Positions 21,844 to 57,394 of a stretch of DNA of 64,000 nucleotides are shown here, piece by piece (the first letter of the stretch is position 1; every line of letters starts with the position of its first letter). The DNA is taken from positions 38,320,663 through 38,384,662 of the forward strand of contig OX463848.1 of the NCBI GenBank assembly GCA_949825065.1, given 5' to 3'. The notes beneath the pieces are model-generated. The model did not search any database, was not told where the DNA came from, and saw nothing but the letters and a program-made list of their open reading frames with translations. A program made the translations under genes and the position numbers. Source of the stretch: Odontocerum albicorne (Eukaryota; Arthropoda; Insecta; Trichoptera; Odontoceridae).

Positions 21844-23275
21844 TGTCAGGACTTGGGTACGGCCGACCAATTAGTTTATTGTAGTTAAAAAATAACCATT
21901 AAAAATAGTGAACCAGAGCAGTCAAAGGGAGATCTTGCGTCATTTTCGAGAAGGATTGCTTCCTATTGTTTCAAACTTAACTGCCTCGAGTGGCTGGCTT
22001 GTCTTCCCATTTGTATAGAAATACACGACACTTTATGAGGATCGGTAATTAGTGTTCCGTCTGCGATCTGTTTTATTGCAGTCACAGATAACTATTGTTA
22101 CTAAGAAAAGAAAATAAAACTTTGCGCAAGATATATTTCGAGGGCGAAGGCGCTTTTATGACCGCGATTGTCATGCGAGAGAGAAAAAAGGGGTCAAAAA
22201 ATTTCTCTTCTCCTTTCTAAAGAAATACGTCGAGCTTAATTTATTACGGACATAGTTAAATATTGAAAACAACGGCTGAGAATAACAATTCACTCGAGAT
22301 ACATTAAAAAAAAGAAGGGTCCAGTATTGTCTCTTAAACAATAAGTTTCACCGGATGTTATACAAAAAGGATTCTCGACTTAATTACGCTGTGAAAGTTT
22401 AAATAGACTATTCATTGGCAAAATAACGAAAAGGTTTATGATTTTTTTAACGGTCGCGAGGGACTTTCTATAGAGTTCCAAAATGGCGGCGCTAGGCTGA
22501 GATCCCTTAAATTAAGGGACCGCGATCTTCCGAGCCCATTCTCTCGCCACGAAGTTATCAAGTCAACATCATTCTCGTCTTGACGCTGTTCGCGAACTTG
22601 AACAAGCTTTTCTCACATTTGATTGTTCATTCTTATTTGATACAATTTGTCCGGTAAATTCCCGAGGAACTGAGTCGTGTGGGTGTATTACGACACGAAT
22701 TGGCGGTCGCCAACCACTGAGGGAATTTCTTCACATCAGCGGCCCTGTAGTAACAGTATAAGGTCAGAGGGCCATATACGAGTCGACCTGGTCATACACT
22801 TGAAGCGGATCTGGGATAATACATTTTGTCCTGTTTTGGAGTAAGATCAACCTTATTTATCCTCTTTTGCTTGTCATTTTATGGTGATATTTGAGTATTC
22901 TAGAGATTGGCGAGATCTAATCTTTGAGAATTGACACATTTCCGCAACGGACTGTTGTGTGATAATAAATTACTTCGACTGCCTGTCCATCTGAAAGGTT
23001 AGCGGAGTAGCAGCGAGAAATCTGCCCATTTGATTTTCCTGACGGAGTATCAGCTCGTCAGGATTAAATATATAACCAATTAACAGCAAATATGTGTTTC
23101 ATTATGTATTTATACCTACCCAAGCACTGACGAATGCCTACCTCTTCCCACGACATCTTGAGATCTTATTGAGCCTTGTTTTACCTATACTGAGCTACCG
23201 GAGTAAGAGTCATACATTGTAACATCCAGGCTTTTAGTAATCCAACTTAATTAATTAAAGGGTAAAAAGTCTGAA
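21844..23275 (+). repeat. 3' long terminal repeat
   Basis: Copy of 13308-14739 at a constant offset of 8536. Followed by AGAAT and the rest of the interrupted MITE. Confidence 0.9.
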
Positions 23276-23480
23276 AGAATATTCATATCCAATCGCTTTG
23301 ATTAATAAAATTTGAAGTCAAAAGTAAAAAAATTGAAATTTAATTGTTGAAAACATGAAAAAAACATCGGCTGACGTTCACAAAACGGACGCAGAAACCA
23401 CCTCGTATAAATGCCCGCGAGCTACTAAGACGGAACTCGGAACACTAACACTGTGTATGTTATACCTCGAAGTATTTCTT
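23276..23480. mobile_element. TTAA MITE, copy 3, continuation
   Basis: After the LTR, similarity to copy 1 resumes: 'gaatattcatatccaat', 'ttgttgaaaacatgaaaaaa', 'gttcacaaaacggacg', 'gagctactaa..cgga'. Similarity fades by about 23480 and I could not find its closing TTAA. Confidence 0.6.
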
Positions 23481-24205
23481 TAGATGTGTAATATGAATTA
23501 GTGAAGTATAAAAATAACGATAGTAAATGGCTGTTATCTTTAGGCGGTATTCTCATTTGCATTTTTTTTAAATCGTTTTTTTTTCATTTAATTTTTTTAT
23601 AACCCTTTTTGAATAATTTTCAGTAAGAAATGTTCAAAAATCTTAAAAAGTTATGAGGGTTTATAGTCGAGCGCGCTGGTCGGAAAAATGACCTGAGCTT
23701 CGCTGCTTTCGGGTCGTTTATTATTATGGCAGTAGCCTTATTTTTCAAGAATTCTCGTCCAATAGGATTTCTTGGAATGATGAATTGATATTTAGTTTGT
23801 CGTGTAAATATGGAATTTTTAAGCAAGTTTATATGGTCTTGGAATTTCTGATTAACAGTTAGTTGAAAATATTTACTTTAATTCGTGTAAAAATCATACA
23901 TGAAACTTTAAACGCGTTTCCTGAAAACTCACTTTTTTTTTCAATATTCCCCGTAATAACTCCAAAACGAATTAACCGATTTTAATGAATAAGTACTTAT
24001 TCCCTTTCTTATACCTCTTTCTATAGCTGGTACTAGAATTATTTCAATCGATTAATTTTTTCGATTTTTTTCACTCCTCTAAAGACAAAAAAAAAATGGA
24101 TTTTTAATTTCAACAAGCCGCCATTTTTTTTATTATTATTTAATTATTCTAGTACCGGTCATAGTCACATGCTTTCTGAGTAAAACAGTTTTTTTTTTAA
24201 TTTTC
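23481..24205. other. unannotated stretch
   Basis: AT-rich; a small island at 23665-23705 is richer in G+C. No gene recognised. Confidence 0.4.
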
Positions 24206-24209
24206 AGAT

Positions 24210-24545
24210 TTGTACAACAACCACAATTACGTGCATAATGGTTGTAGAGGAATATCAAGAGAAGTACGATTGGGTCAAGTGTATGCTATTATAATGGAAG
24301 GTAATATAAAATGTGAGAAAAATCGTAGGATCTGTATTAGAAGGTGTATGAATGTATCCTTAATAAAAGAGGTGAAAGTCTTGCGCTTCTTTCGACTCCA
24401 ACAGGGAGAAGGCGGGATTATATAGTTGACTATAGAAGGTGTATGAATGTAAAAGAGGGGAAAGATGTGCATCGCGATGGGAAACTCTTGCACTTTTTTC
24501 GACCCCGACAAGGAGAAGACGTGATTACCAATATATAGTTGACTA
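24210..24545 (+). pseudogene. LINE 3'-end fragments (family B), partly duplicated
   Basis: Encodes ..EGNIKCEKNRRICIRRCMN.. then a second 'RRCMNVKEGK' segment about 110 bp later. Both 'GAAGGTGTATGAATGTA' blocks are followed by '.TTGC.CTTTTTTCGAC.CC.ACA.GGAGAAG'. So the LINE tail is present as two tandem partial copies. Non-functional. Confidence 0.6.
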
Positions 24546-25139
24546 ACTTTTTTTAGCTGCGTGGGTCATTCTATAATTATGTCCATATCAATAAATTGTG
24601 AGGAGTGAAGTCTATTTTGCTTTAAAATTCATACATTGAGCAAATATTTGAAATTTTATTGTGAATATTTAATAAAATTTTTGATAAAAATAAACTGGTC
24701 TGACAGAAGGAATTTGATGAACTTATGCATTATATAGAATTGTCCATACATATTTTTATTGTTCAGCTTTTTTATTTCATGTATTTTTTTCCTCTACGCC
24801 CACTAATCTAATAACAACTATTTGATTGCAAATATAAACTAACTAATCTTACTTAGATCACACAAGTAAGAAAATCATTACGTGCCTTTAGTAGATTCAT
24901 TTTTTAAATCTGATATTTCTCAAAATGTCACGTAGTGGTTTGTTGGATAAATATTTATTTTAAAATTGTTGTCATTATATTCTGTTGTGTTAACAAATTT
25001 TTTTGTGTTGTTGGACAAGATATTATTAGTAAAAACATATGCGTGAGACTCTCGGGCTGTAGAAGTGAAACTTCTTAACTCCTAGGAAAAGTTGATTTTA
25101 TGCATTACTTTTTATCCAATTGTTAACATTTTTTTTTAG
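24546..25139. other. unannotated stretch
   Basis: AT-rich; nothing recognised. Confidence 0.4.
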
Positions 25140-25845
25140 GATTAGGAAATGGTTATATTAATTAATTGATAGAAATAAATTGAATTAATTAATTAAAAAT
25201 AATTATTAATATTAATTAATTATTATATAAATTATTAATTAATAATTATAATTATTAATTAATAATAAATTCATTATTATAATTATTAATAATTAATTAA
25301 TAATAATAATCATAAATTATAATTAATTAATATTTATTAATAATTATAATATTAATATTATATTATTAATTAATATTACAACCAATTAATTAATTATTAA
25401 TATTAATTAATTAATTATGATTATTCATAATAATTAATATTCATATTATTATTAATATAAATTACTAATATTAATTAATATTAATATTATTAATTACAAT
25501 ATTAACAATAATAATTATTATTAATAATAATTATTAATATTAACTGTGATTTATTATTACTATTAATTAATATTAATTATAAATTATTTTATTACTAATT
25601 ATATTATATTTATTAATTATAATTAATTAATTAAATATTATTTAATCAATAAAATTAAATATTTATCACTATAATATAATATTTAATATTATATTAAATA
25701 AATATTTTTTTTATTTATCGTCCATTTATAAAATTATTTATTTATTTATATTATTAATAATTATAAATTTATATGTAATATTTATTAAAATTATTTATTT
25801 ATTTATATTAATATAAATAAATGTTATAGATCATTTAAAATATTA
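25140..25845. repeat. low-complexity ATTAATTA tract
   Basis: About 700 bp almost purely of A and T built from ATTA/TTAAT words with only a few C or G. Neither a clean microsatellite nor coding. Confidence 0.9.
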
Positions 25846-25849
25846 CCAT

Positions 25850-26155
25850 TAAAGTCGGAGAAGGGGAAGCGTTTCACTTTTCGTGACGTTTAGGCCAATT
25901 TGCCCTACCGCGCCTATAGAAGTTACACTTCAAAAATTTAATATAAAAAATTCCATCAACGAAACAAAAGAAATGTTTTGAGACTTTCGCGGTTCATCGT
26001 TTCAATTGTTATGCCTGAAAACAAAGTAACGGGCTCCAATCACAATGCCAGTCTTTTACTACCAACGCTACAACCATTAAAACCAGGAATCGAATCCGGA
26101 ATCCTTGGTTCGTGAACTAAACGACTTAGCCACTGAACCATGATGGCCGACAAAT
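25850..26155 (-). repeat. SINE-like region, minus strand
   Basis: AGGAATCGAATCCGGAATCC (reverse box B) followed by the complement of GGTTCAGTGGCTAAG (box-A-like) at 26093-26140 gives a tRNA-like core on the minus strand. The preceding ~200 bp (25855-26080) are richer in G+C than their AT-rich surroundings and may be the SINE body. Confidence 0.6.
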
Positions 26156-26384
26156 TCATTAAATTGCATTAAATTTTTTATTGAATATAAATAAAATTTA
26201 TAGGTGTCATACTATATTAAATAAATATCTATATAAATAAATTTAAGTATCATTTTTGATACTTATTTTATGTGAAAAATTAATATTTATTATACCTATT
26301 TTGTATTTTCTTTTTAATATTTGTCTATTTATAATTCTATATTACTGTCATTCCGTGGTTTCAATTTTTATTTTATTTTATTTT

Positions 26385-26545
26385 ACATATGACAAGAAAT
26401 ATACATAATTTGCGAAAAAACAACAGGTAATTTAATTTGGGCCTACAATTTTAATGGATCTGGGTTTGTTGCCTTTCATTTGTCGTGTCCCCAGTAGTAA
26501 ACTAGGTTTTTGTCTGTATCTCACTGAGGATATTTAGCATGAAAA
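26385..26545 (+). repeat. dispersed repeat Y, copy 1
   Basis: Shares 'CATATGACAAGAAATATACA'-type start, 'AACAACAGGTAATTTAATTT', 'ACAATTTTAATGGAT', 'TGGGTTTGTTGCCTTTCATT' and 'GTCGT[GA]TCCCCAGTA' with 57510-57650, and a decayed minus copy lies at 45630-45730. Probably the 3' end of a LINE. Confidence 0.75.
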
Positions 26546-27305
26546 AATAAATCGATACTTCTTTCCGATTTTTGATTACACAAAAACAAAACCCCGTTGC
26601 ATATTCTTATCAACCTGATAAACAGTGACACTCAATTACAACTGGAAACATCATGCGAAATTATACTCCTCACCCATCATCACTCGAGAAAGACCAAAAA
26701 CGTTCATCCCACAATATACCGCACATAATCATAAAAATGAAAACAAAAATATACAAAAATACAAATATAAAACAGAAAAAAAAACACAATCAAGAGCCTA
26801 CACAAATCTTTTCCACACTTCATTCATCCTGAAAGCTCAAGTACTCCAACTCCTGTCGCAATAACAATCACGCTCTGATCGACTTCCTAAATTGTTTTCC
26901 TCCCTTTACCCTTATGAATTCGGCCCCCCATTTTATGTCATAGGAGCTAAATAGGCATATTGCCTTTGGGCAAAAGTGGTTTTAACTCTAGGGATTGTGA
27001 ACATTTGATCAGTTACCATGCGTGGCATGTGTCTCTGCTGAGTCTGCTTCCCTTCCTTGAATTGTCTTTCGGAGTGTTACCGTGTGGTTTGGCTTATAAT
27101 GCCATCATCCGGGGTTATAATGCCATCACGATGCGGTACACCACTCCGGTAAACCTTTACAACCGAAAACAAAAGCTACTCCAAGTTTTAAATTCTTCGA
27201 GGTTTACGTTATTGAGATCGGATACTATAAATCCTGTGGACCGCTAGAAAAAAGGACTTCTTCATACTCCAGGAGTGAAATGTGATTGTAAGACTGTCTT
27301 ATATA
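26546..27305. other. unannotated stretch
   Basis: No supported gene; open frames 26625-26864 and 26960-27247 show no family motif. Confidence 0.4.
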
Positions 27306-27309
27306 TATT

Positions 27310-27545
27310 TTCAGCGCATTCGGCGGTGTTTTGGGCAGATTTCCAGACGTGAACTAGATAGTTTGAAGAAAGTTATGGTAATAGAAAGTATGCCAGGAAG
27401 AAAAGGTAAAGGCATAACATCAGCAAGATGGATTGATCAAGTGAAGATATTTACTAAAATAAAATAGGACAAAAATCAAATGCAGATTTAACTAGGTCAT
27501 TAATTGTTCGGAGGTAGAAATGAATATTGAAAAAAGGTTCATGCC
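27310..27545 (+). pseudogene. LINE C-terminal fragment (family E)
   Basis: Reads IRRCFGQISRRELDSLKKVM then IES.PGRKGKG and SARWIDQVKIFTK, corresponding to the 'GH..RR....L..L...G..EG.R.RGR...RW.DQ' tail of RTE-type LINE ORF2. A stop follows, and the last piece is in another frame. Confidence 0.7.
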
Positions 27546-28340
27546 ACTAAAGGGTAATATAATATAAGTCAACAATATTGCGAATTTAATAAAAGTTACT
27601 GATTCCAAAGTCTAATAGAATGAACAGCAAAATATGACGTAAAAAATTAAATGCGGTAAATCGGACAAATCAAAGGTAATCTCTGCATACGAGTAACGTG
27701 AGTCGGTAATTGAAGAGTCTCGAAACATTTTCGATTAGATATATCAATTATTAGACTAGATATATAAATATTTAGCCAGTAAAAGTGTGTTTCAGGGTCA
27801 AAATCCTTGGAATAAACATATTTCATACATATATTTTTACTTAAATGTCGGTATATAGCCGTAAATATTTGTGAATGTGGGTTGGATCTTCATTTGCATG
27901 CATAAGTCCCATTTGCATGCATAAGTCCCATTTGCATGCTTAAGTTCCATTGTGTTTGTATGGTTATGGTAATAAATAAATAAATAAATATCGTTTCAAG
28001 AGCTCTTAATTTTTTTTATTTACAAAAACTACCAATAAATAAATTCAGGTGCAAGGTCTGAAAAATAATAAAAAGAATTGGATGCATATATGTAAAACGA
28101 AAACAAGCCACAGGGTTTATTGTTTTGTTTATTTGAAATATCATTTTTTTTTTCATTAAGCTATTCAAAAAAATCTGTTAACTATTACATAATTACGTTA
28201 CTTTATTATATTTCAGTTATATTTGTACCTTAGTTGTCACTAAATTATTCTGTGACAATAAAATTAATAAAATGTTTTGTTAAAAAAATATAAGTTTAGG
28301 AGCACTCTGATTTTGAATTTATAAAAAGTAGTACTAAATA
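27546..28340. other. unannotated stretch
   Basis: Contains a small triple repeat CATTTGCATGCATAAGTCC at 27892-27950 and an AAATAAATAAATAAATA tract at 27972. Otherwise nothing recognised. Confidence 0.5.
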
Positions 28341-28345
28341 AATTA

Positions 28346-28632
28346 AGATGGAGTTCAGCTACTTTTAGATGGAGTTCAGCTACTTTTAGATGGAGTTCAG
28401 CTACTTTAGATAGAGTTCAGCTACTTTAGATGGAGTTCAGCTACTTTAGATGGAGTTCAGCTACTTTAGATGGAGTTCAGCTACTTAAAAGTAGTACTAA
28501 ATAAATTTAGATGGAGTTCAGCTACTTTTAGATGGAGTTCAGCTACTTTTAGATGGAGTTCAGCTACTTTAGATGGAGTTCAGCTACTTAAAAGTAGTAC
28601 TAAATAAATTTAGATGGAGTTCAGCTACTTTT
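28346..28632. repeat. 21-bp minisatellite with higher-order structure
   Basis: About 12 units of AGATGGAGTTCAGCTACTTT, with an inserted spacer AAAAGTAGTACTAAATAAAT at 28325, 28487 and 28590 that marks a longer, higher-order unit. Non-coding; upstream of the host gene. Confidence 0.9.
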
Positions 28633-28639
28633 TTTAGAT

Positions 28640-29580
28640 TAAAATATATAGTTTTTTATTTAAATATTTTGACATGAATTTTCTTCTTCATGACGGAAAT
28701 CTAAATTGGGTCGTTATTATTAAACAACAATGATTGATTGTAATTTTTTTCAAGATAAAAAAACAGCTCGCCGGTCACACAAAACACTGTCTTCTTTAAC
28801 TAAACCCGCGGCTGGAAGTTAACATTGCCTTAATTTTTTTATTTATTTTCTCAATTGAAATTGAAAAATACAAAAATTGTTAACATTAAAAAAACGAAGT
28901 TACATATATTTATGCATTCGTACATACACACATATTCAAAGTCGCTTAAATATGTTGATGAGTGCTTTCTTACGCGCCCAATCTAGCATCATTAATCTTG
29001 CCTTAGAGTTCAGGACCACCGAAGTTGAACTATTTGTTTGTAAATGCATGTGTTAAAAGTAGTACAGCACGAAAATAGGCAACAACACTCGCACATGTAT
29101 AGCGCGTATGAATGTTTTACCTGATTGGAACCTTTCTTTTTCGGGGAACCAAACTTGAATAGATATCAAGTATGTATCTTACTAACAAAGTCACGCAGAC
29201 TATTATTATAATAATAAATCTGCTACTTACTAGACTACTCACATCGATAAAATGTGCCTTCGACGCATAAAATTGTTTCGTTTCAAGTATCAAAGATTTA
29301 TTAATTAATTCAAATAAGAATGCAGGATGATCAATTAAGGGGGAGTTGTTAAGGAAAACCCAAGCGTTTTTAAATAGTTTTTACATCTTATTATATCTTG
29401 GGTTTTTTTTACCAATCAAAGTGCTGATATTTTATGTATACTATTATTAAAAAGATCCACGATCGTTTTGTCTCTTTTCTACCATATCATGTGCGATATG
29501 ATGTGACCTCAGAATGATATTCTTAAGCAGTGAAAGTGGGATCGGTATCATGGTCAAGATTGCCAAAGAGACGATCTCAC
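28640..29580. other. region upstream of the host gene promoter
   Basis: No coding sequence recognised. It may hold distal regulatory DNA for the gene starting at ~29.6 kb. Confidence 0.4.
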
Positions 29581-29585
29581 CATAT

Positions 29586-29593
29586 TATATAAG
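29586..29593 (+). promoter_or_regulatory. TATA box of the secreted repeat-protein gene
   Basis: TATATAAG lies about 125 bp before the first ATG. A start of transcription about 30 bp downstream (near 29611-29620) would give a 5' UTR of ~95 bp, common for insect cuticle-type genes. Position of the start is inferred. Confidence 0.65.
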
Positions 29594-29711
29594 AATCATC
29601 GAATTGCCAGCCATTAACACTTACGAACAAACTTCGCACTAGGAAGCTCTTCTGTAGTTTTCATCGCTGTGTAGACTCGATTTTAGGTTTCGTGTGTGTC
29701 CTAGCGTCGAC

Positions 29712-53583
<23,872 letters not shown>

Positions 53584-54004
53584 AGTCATACGGATAATGA
53601 ATGCAACGCGACCGAAAGAGAATTGTGTCCAATTATATGTCGTTGACAGGCAAGTGCAGAAACAATTTGAAACATAACATATCTACGAATTATAAACGAA
53701 CGTTATTATCTACCAAAGTGATTACCACTTTCAAAGATAATTGCTATAAATCTACATAGGGATAACATATACAAAACGTAATAATACTACATATAATAAA
53801 GTAATAACATAATACTACACATCCCAGTCAAATATTATATTGTAGTTATTCTAAAGTTTAGAGCTTTTAAAACGGCCGTTACTGTATCAAAAATACAATG
53901 TGAAGAAAAAAATATGAATAGTTTACCGATGATCTGTGGATATACCAGGCTCTATACATAATGTTTTTTTCGTGTTGTTTAGTAGATTTTTTAATCGTAA
54001 TAAA
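53584..54004 (+). promoter_or_regulatory. 3' UTR with candidate poly(A) signals
   Basis: AATAAA occurs at 53795-53800 and 53999-54004. The second is followed by a T-rich and AT-rich stretch. The real 3' end is not determinable from sequence. Confidence 0.5.
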
Positions 54005-54324
54005 AACGAAATTTTCATACAATTTAAATTCTATAAATAATTGTAAAGTGCTATGCATTTTTGTTTTTATTCAAATAACAATTTAAAAAAACAAATGTGC
54101 TAGAATTTTTTATATGATATTATAAAAAAAAGTGTAAATATTAAAAAAAAATTGACTCCAATGCCAACAGCTTCATGTATACGATGCGAGTGCCATTTTA
54201 TTGTGAAAAAAGTGTATATATTTTGCTAAGTTTTGATACGATGTCTTCAAAGGTGGCGATATTAAAAACAAAAACATATGTTAAAGTGTTTCATTTAACA
54301 CATCTTCCTTTTTATTAAATTGGT

Positions 54325-54570
54325 CTTCATTCAATGTATGAAGAAACGCTAACAAATCAAATATGCAGTGCAGATGTGAATGGAAGGCGTAAAGGAGGAA
54401 GAAAATCAAGGAAATTAAAGTTGGATTATATGAACGATATTTAAAAAAAACGAAATGTAAAAATTCAGCGAAATCGTAGGTATTGTATGAGTAGGTGTAT
54501 AGATGTAGAAAATGTGAAACGGGTGTCTACCCCGACAGGGATATGGTCTGTTGGTATGAATCTTCGTTTT
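54325..54570 (+). pseudogene. LINE 3'-end fragment (family B)
   Basis: Frames give 'NVEETLTNQICSADVNGRRK', 'GGRKSRKLKLD', 'RNRRYCMSRCIDVENVK' and a CCCCGACAGGGATATGG tail. Confidence 0.65.
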
Positions 54571-54762
54571 CAATTAAGATGAGTAAATTTAATTTAATTA
54601 GAAAAAGGAGAAAGCGATGGATGAGTAGATGTATTTATGTCACAAAAACTATCTTTGTATGAAATAATAATAAGAAACTAGACGATTATTAGCATTCTTT
54701 GTGTTCGATAATTTAAAGCTTAAGAAAAGGTAAAAGCGAGTTTTTATCCTAACACACTTTTA

Positions 54763-55323
54763 TGAATCTCGTTGAAAAAATGATAAGACGCCTGACTTTC
54801 AGTCTGGGGACTGCTGGTTTCATTCCCATTGGATCTAAAAAAATGATAAGATGCCTGACTTTCAGTCTGGAGACAGCTGGTTTCATTCCCATTGGATCTA
54901 AAAAAATGATAAGACGCCTGACTTTTAGTCTGGGGACTGCTGGTTTCATTCCCATTGGAACTAAAAACTTTCAGTCTGGGGACTGCTGGTTTCATTCCCA
55001 TCGGAACGAAAAAAATGATAAGACGCCTGACTTTGAGTCTGGGGACTGCTGGTTTCATTCCCATTGGAACTAAAAAAATGATAAGACGCCTGACTTTCAG
55101 TCTGGGGACTGGTGGTTTCATTCCCATTGGAACTAAAAAAATGATAAGACGCCTGACTTTCAGTCTGGGGACTGCTGGTTTCATTCCCATTGGAACTAAA
55201 AAAATGATAAGACGCCTGACTTTCAGTCTGGGGACTGCTGGTTTCATTCCTATTAGAACTAAAAAAAATGATAAGAGGCCTGACTTTCAGTCTGGGGACT
55301 GCTGGTTTCATTCCCATTGAAAC
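54763..55323 (+). repeat. 63-bp minisatellite derived from a tRNA-SINE
   Basis: Nine units, one of them shortened (54961-55000), of AAAATGATAAGACGCCTGAC + TTTCAGTCTGGGGACTGCTG + GTTTCATTCCCATTGGAACT. The unit corresponds to the anticodon arm and T arm (GGTTTCATTCCC, a decayed box B) of a tRNA-like SINE. The unit length and lack of stops leave all Gly/Phe/Arg-rich frames open; these are not genes. Confidence 0.9.
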
Positions 55324-55324
55324 T

Positions 55325-55740
55325 TGAATAAATTAGAAGAAAATTTTACTCACTTCAGACCTAGTTTTAAGTTATTTTTGTTGGATAAAAGTGATTAGCT
55401 GTATGGTTTGTTGGCTATAATCTATATACAACGAACATTTAATTCAGTACAATACTATTTAAATGTTTGACTATTTCTACAAACTCCATATTACGAAAGC
55501 TATCGACAAAATTACAATACTTTGAATGCACTCCAAGAATAAAGGAATAAGGAAGCTAAAACATCCAGCAGTACTCGTATAAACATAAAAGCAGAAAAAA
55601 AGTGCTCAAAATTTCCAAAATAGGCATCTATTTTTGCTGGATCTATTGAACTAGGTATACAGTAGTGAGTAGAGGCTTTAACAAAAAAAAAAAATGGTTT
55701 AGACGGTTCTATATATGAGAAGTTTTCAAGGTACCATTGG
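55325..55740. other. unannotated stretch
   Basis: AT-rich; nothing recognised apart from one TACTCGTA octamer. Confidence 0.4.
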
Positions 55741-55749
55741 GGTCGTTGT

Positions 55750-56110
55750 TATAGTATTACACTTTTGTTGTATAAAGAACAACTTGGCAGGTATGTTGCC
55801 TTGTGGAATCCAACCAACAAGAAAGAGACCTTAACTGAAAACTGGACACGAATCATTTAAAAAAATGTGTCCCAACGAAAACTATCTTACAAAAAAGGTC
55901 ACGAAAATTCACTGTCACATAAAGGCGTTGAAAACTTAATCATTGTATTGAATTACACTTTCGTTGTATACAATACAACCTGGAGGTCTTATTGTCATGT
56001 GGTAATATTTTCCAACCTATCAGAAAGATGTTCTCTGGGTTCTTAAATGAAAATAAAACTTGAATCCATTTTTAAAATATCTGAGTTCAAACGAGGATTG
56101 AAAGCGTTAA
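55750..56110 (-). repeat. LINE-A tail copies, minus strand
   Basis: Two decayed copies of 'TTACACTTTTGTTGTATA.A..ACAA..TGGC.GG' at 55755 and 55958, each followed by a part like 'CCAACCAAC.AGAAAG'. Both are truncated at their 5' side. Confidence 0.6.
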
Positions 56111-56785
56111 TTTCAGGCCAGGAAACGAGCGTCAAGCACTGACAATCATCTTCATCGTCAAAAACCTATAAGATCGAATAAATCTAAAGATTCTTTGGCG
56201 CATATAAATAAAGAAAATGACGGAAATTAGGACGTCGCTAGGACGTTTTGCAGTAGAAATATCGAGACTGGTTTCGATGGAATAACTGACATGGGAAAAG
56301 TTAGGAATTGTTGAGTACAACAAATACTATATGTACGTATTTTCATTTGATGTTTCTTATATAGTATAAAATTCACACATATCCTAAGTTCCCAGCAAAA
56401 GGAATTAAAATATGATTAATATTTCCCAAGGATGATAGCTCCAGTAGGCTTTTGATTAAGGTTAATTTGCGATTTTTATCTTTCAACCAGCAATTTTTTT
56501 TAATGTGATAATACATACTATATATGTAGATTAATGAGATGTGAATTGGGGAGAACAATGAGCTTTTTGTCAATATTAAAACTATCCCATTGATAAACAA
56601 ACTTCTGTTAAATATTCCGAACAATTAATTACATTATCGACAGTTGAGGTTATTTTCGATATAATTATTAAGAGTATTTCGCACGAGGGATGAACTTATT
56701 GAATCAATATTCGGGAATCGATATTTTCCAAGGTCTTGTAGGTAATTGTAAATGTAACTAAGTAACTTCATGTTTACATTACTTG
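56111..56785. other. unannotated stretch
   Basis: No gene recognised. Confidence 0.4.
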
Positions 56786-56789
56786 TGTG

Positions 56790-56890
56790 AAAAATATTGT
56801 ATTTTTTATGTATTTGGGTACAGTAAGATGATTGTTTCTCAGCCAGGGATTTCAGGTTCGATTTTCTTTAGTACCAACTTATCACTTCAA
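56790..56890 (+). repeat. tRNA-derived SINE fragment
   Basis: CAGTAAGATGATTGTTTCTC + AGCCAGGGATTTCAGGTTCG keeps the anticodon-arm spacing and the box B GGTTCGATTTT. Confidence 0.6.
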
Positions 56891-57156
56891 CCTCAAGTTG
56901 ATGAGTTGAGTTATTTGAGGCATATGTTTATGTGTGATGGGAGAGTGGAAGGGGCATTAAAAGGGGCAAGAAGGACAGTGACAAGGTAAATATAGCACGT
57001 AATGTAATATATATCAACTGAGTTATATAAAATGTACAATAACAAAAATGACAAAATATAATATTGTGTTAGTACACACATTAACACATCGAAGTGGAAC
57101 TTGAATTTGACAGAAGACAAATAAAAGTAAAGTTAATGATGTTGAGATGCGTGCAC

Positions 57157-57375
57157 TATAGTTCGGAAATTCTAGGACGAGTCCTGTGACAGCTCACAAA
57201 TTTGCCCCAATACAACCTTGTAACGATGTTCAGTAACTTTAATTATTTTATAAACTTTAAAATAAGCCTCAATTCTAATAAACAGCAAGTTATTTAGGTA
57301 AATACATTACATAAGGTTGTATTGGGGCAAATTTGTGAGCTGTCACAGGACTCATCCTAGAATTTCCGAACTATA
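57157..57375. mobile_element. 219-bp MITE with long inverted repeats
   Basis: Both ends carry TATAGTTCGGAAATTCTAGG then (A)[CT]GAGTCCTGTGACAGCTCA + CAAATTTGCCCCAATACAAC, about 62 bp per arm with one or two differences. Centre ~90 bp AT-rich. TATA or TA flank suggests a TA-type target duplication. No ORF. Confidence 0.9.
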
Positions 57376-57394
57376 AAACCATTTGTGAAGTATC

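Larger units (their letters stand above)
13308..23275 (+). mobile_element. complete LTR retrotransposon insertion, pol-defective
   Basis: About 9.97 kb with two direct LTRs (13308-14739 and 21844-23275), flanking AGAAT duplication, and internal order leader, gag, protease, partial RT: Ty3/gypsy-like. Catalytic RT (YxDD), RNase H and integrase are absent; about 3.9 kb of non-coding sequence with tandem repeats follows. It must have been mobilised by enzymes of another element. The LTRs are nearly identical over 1432 bp (I noticed one substitution, 13644 G versus 22180 A, with no net length change), so insertion is recent. Confidence 0.9.

Noticed and set aside
54744..55320. Repetitive frames of 100-167 aa on both strands
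   Set aside because: By-products of a 63-bp SINE-derived minisatellite without stops.
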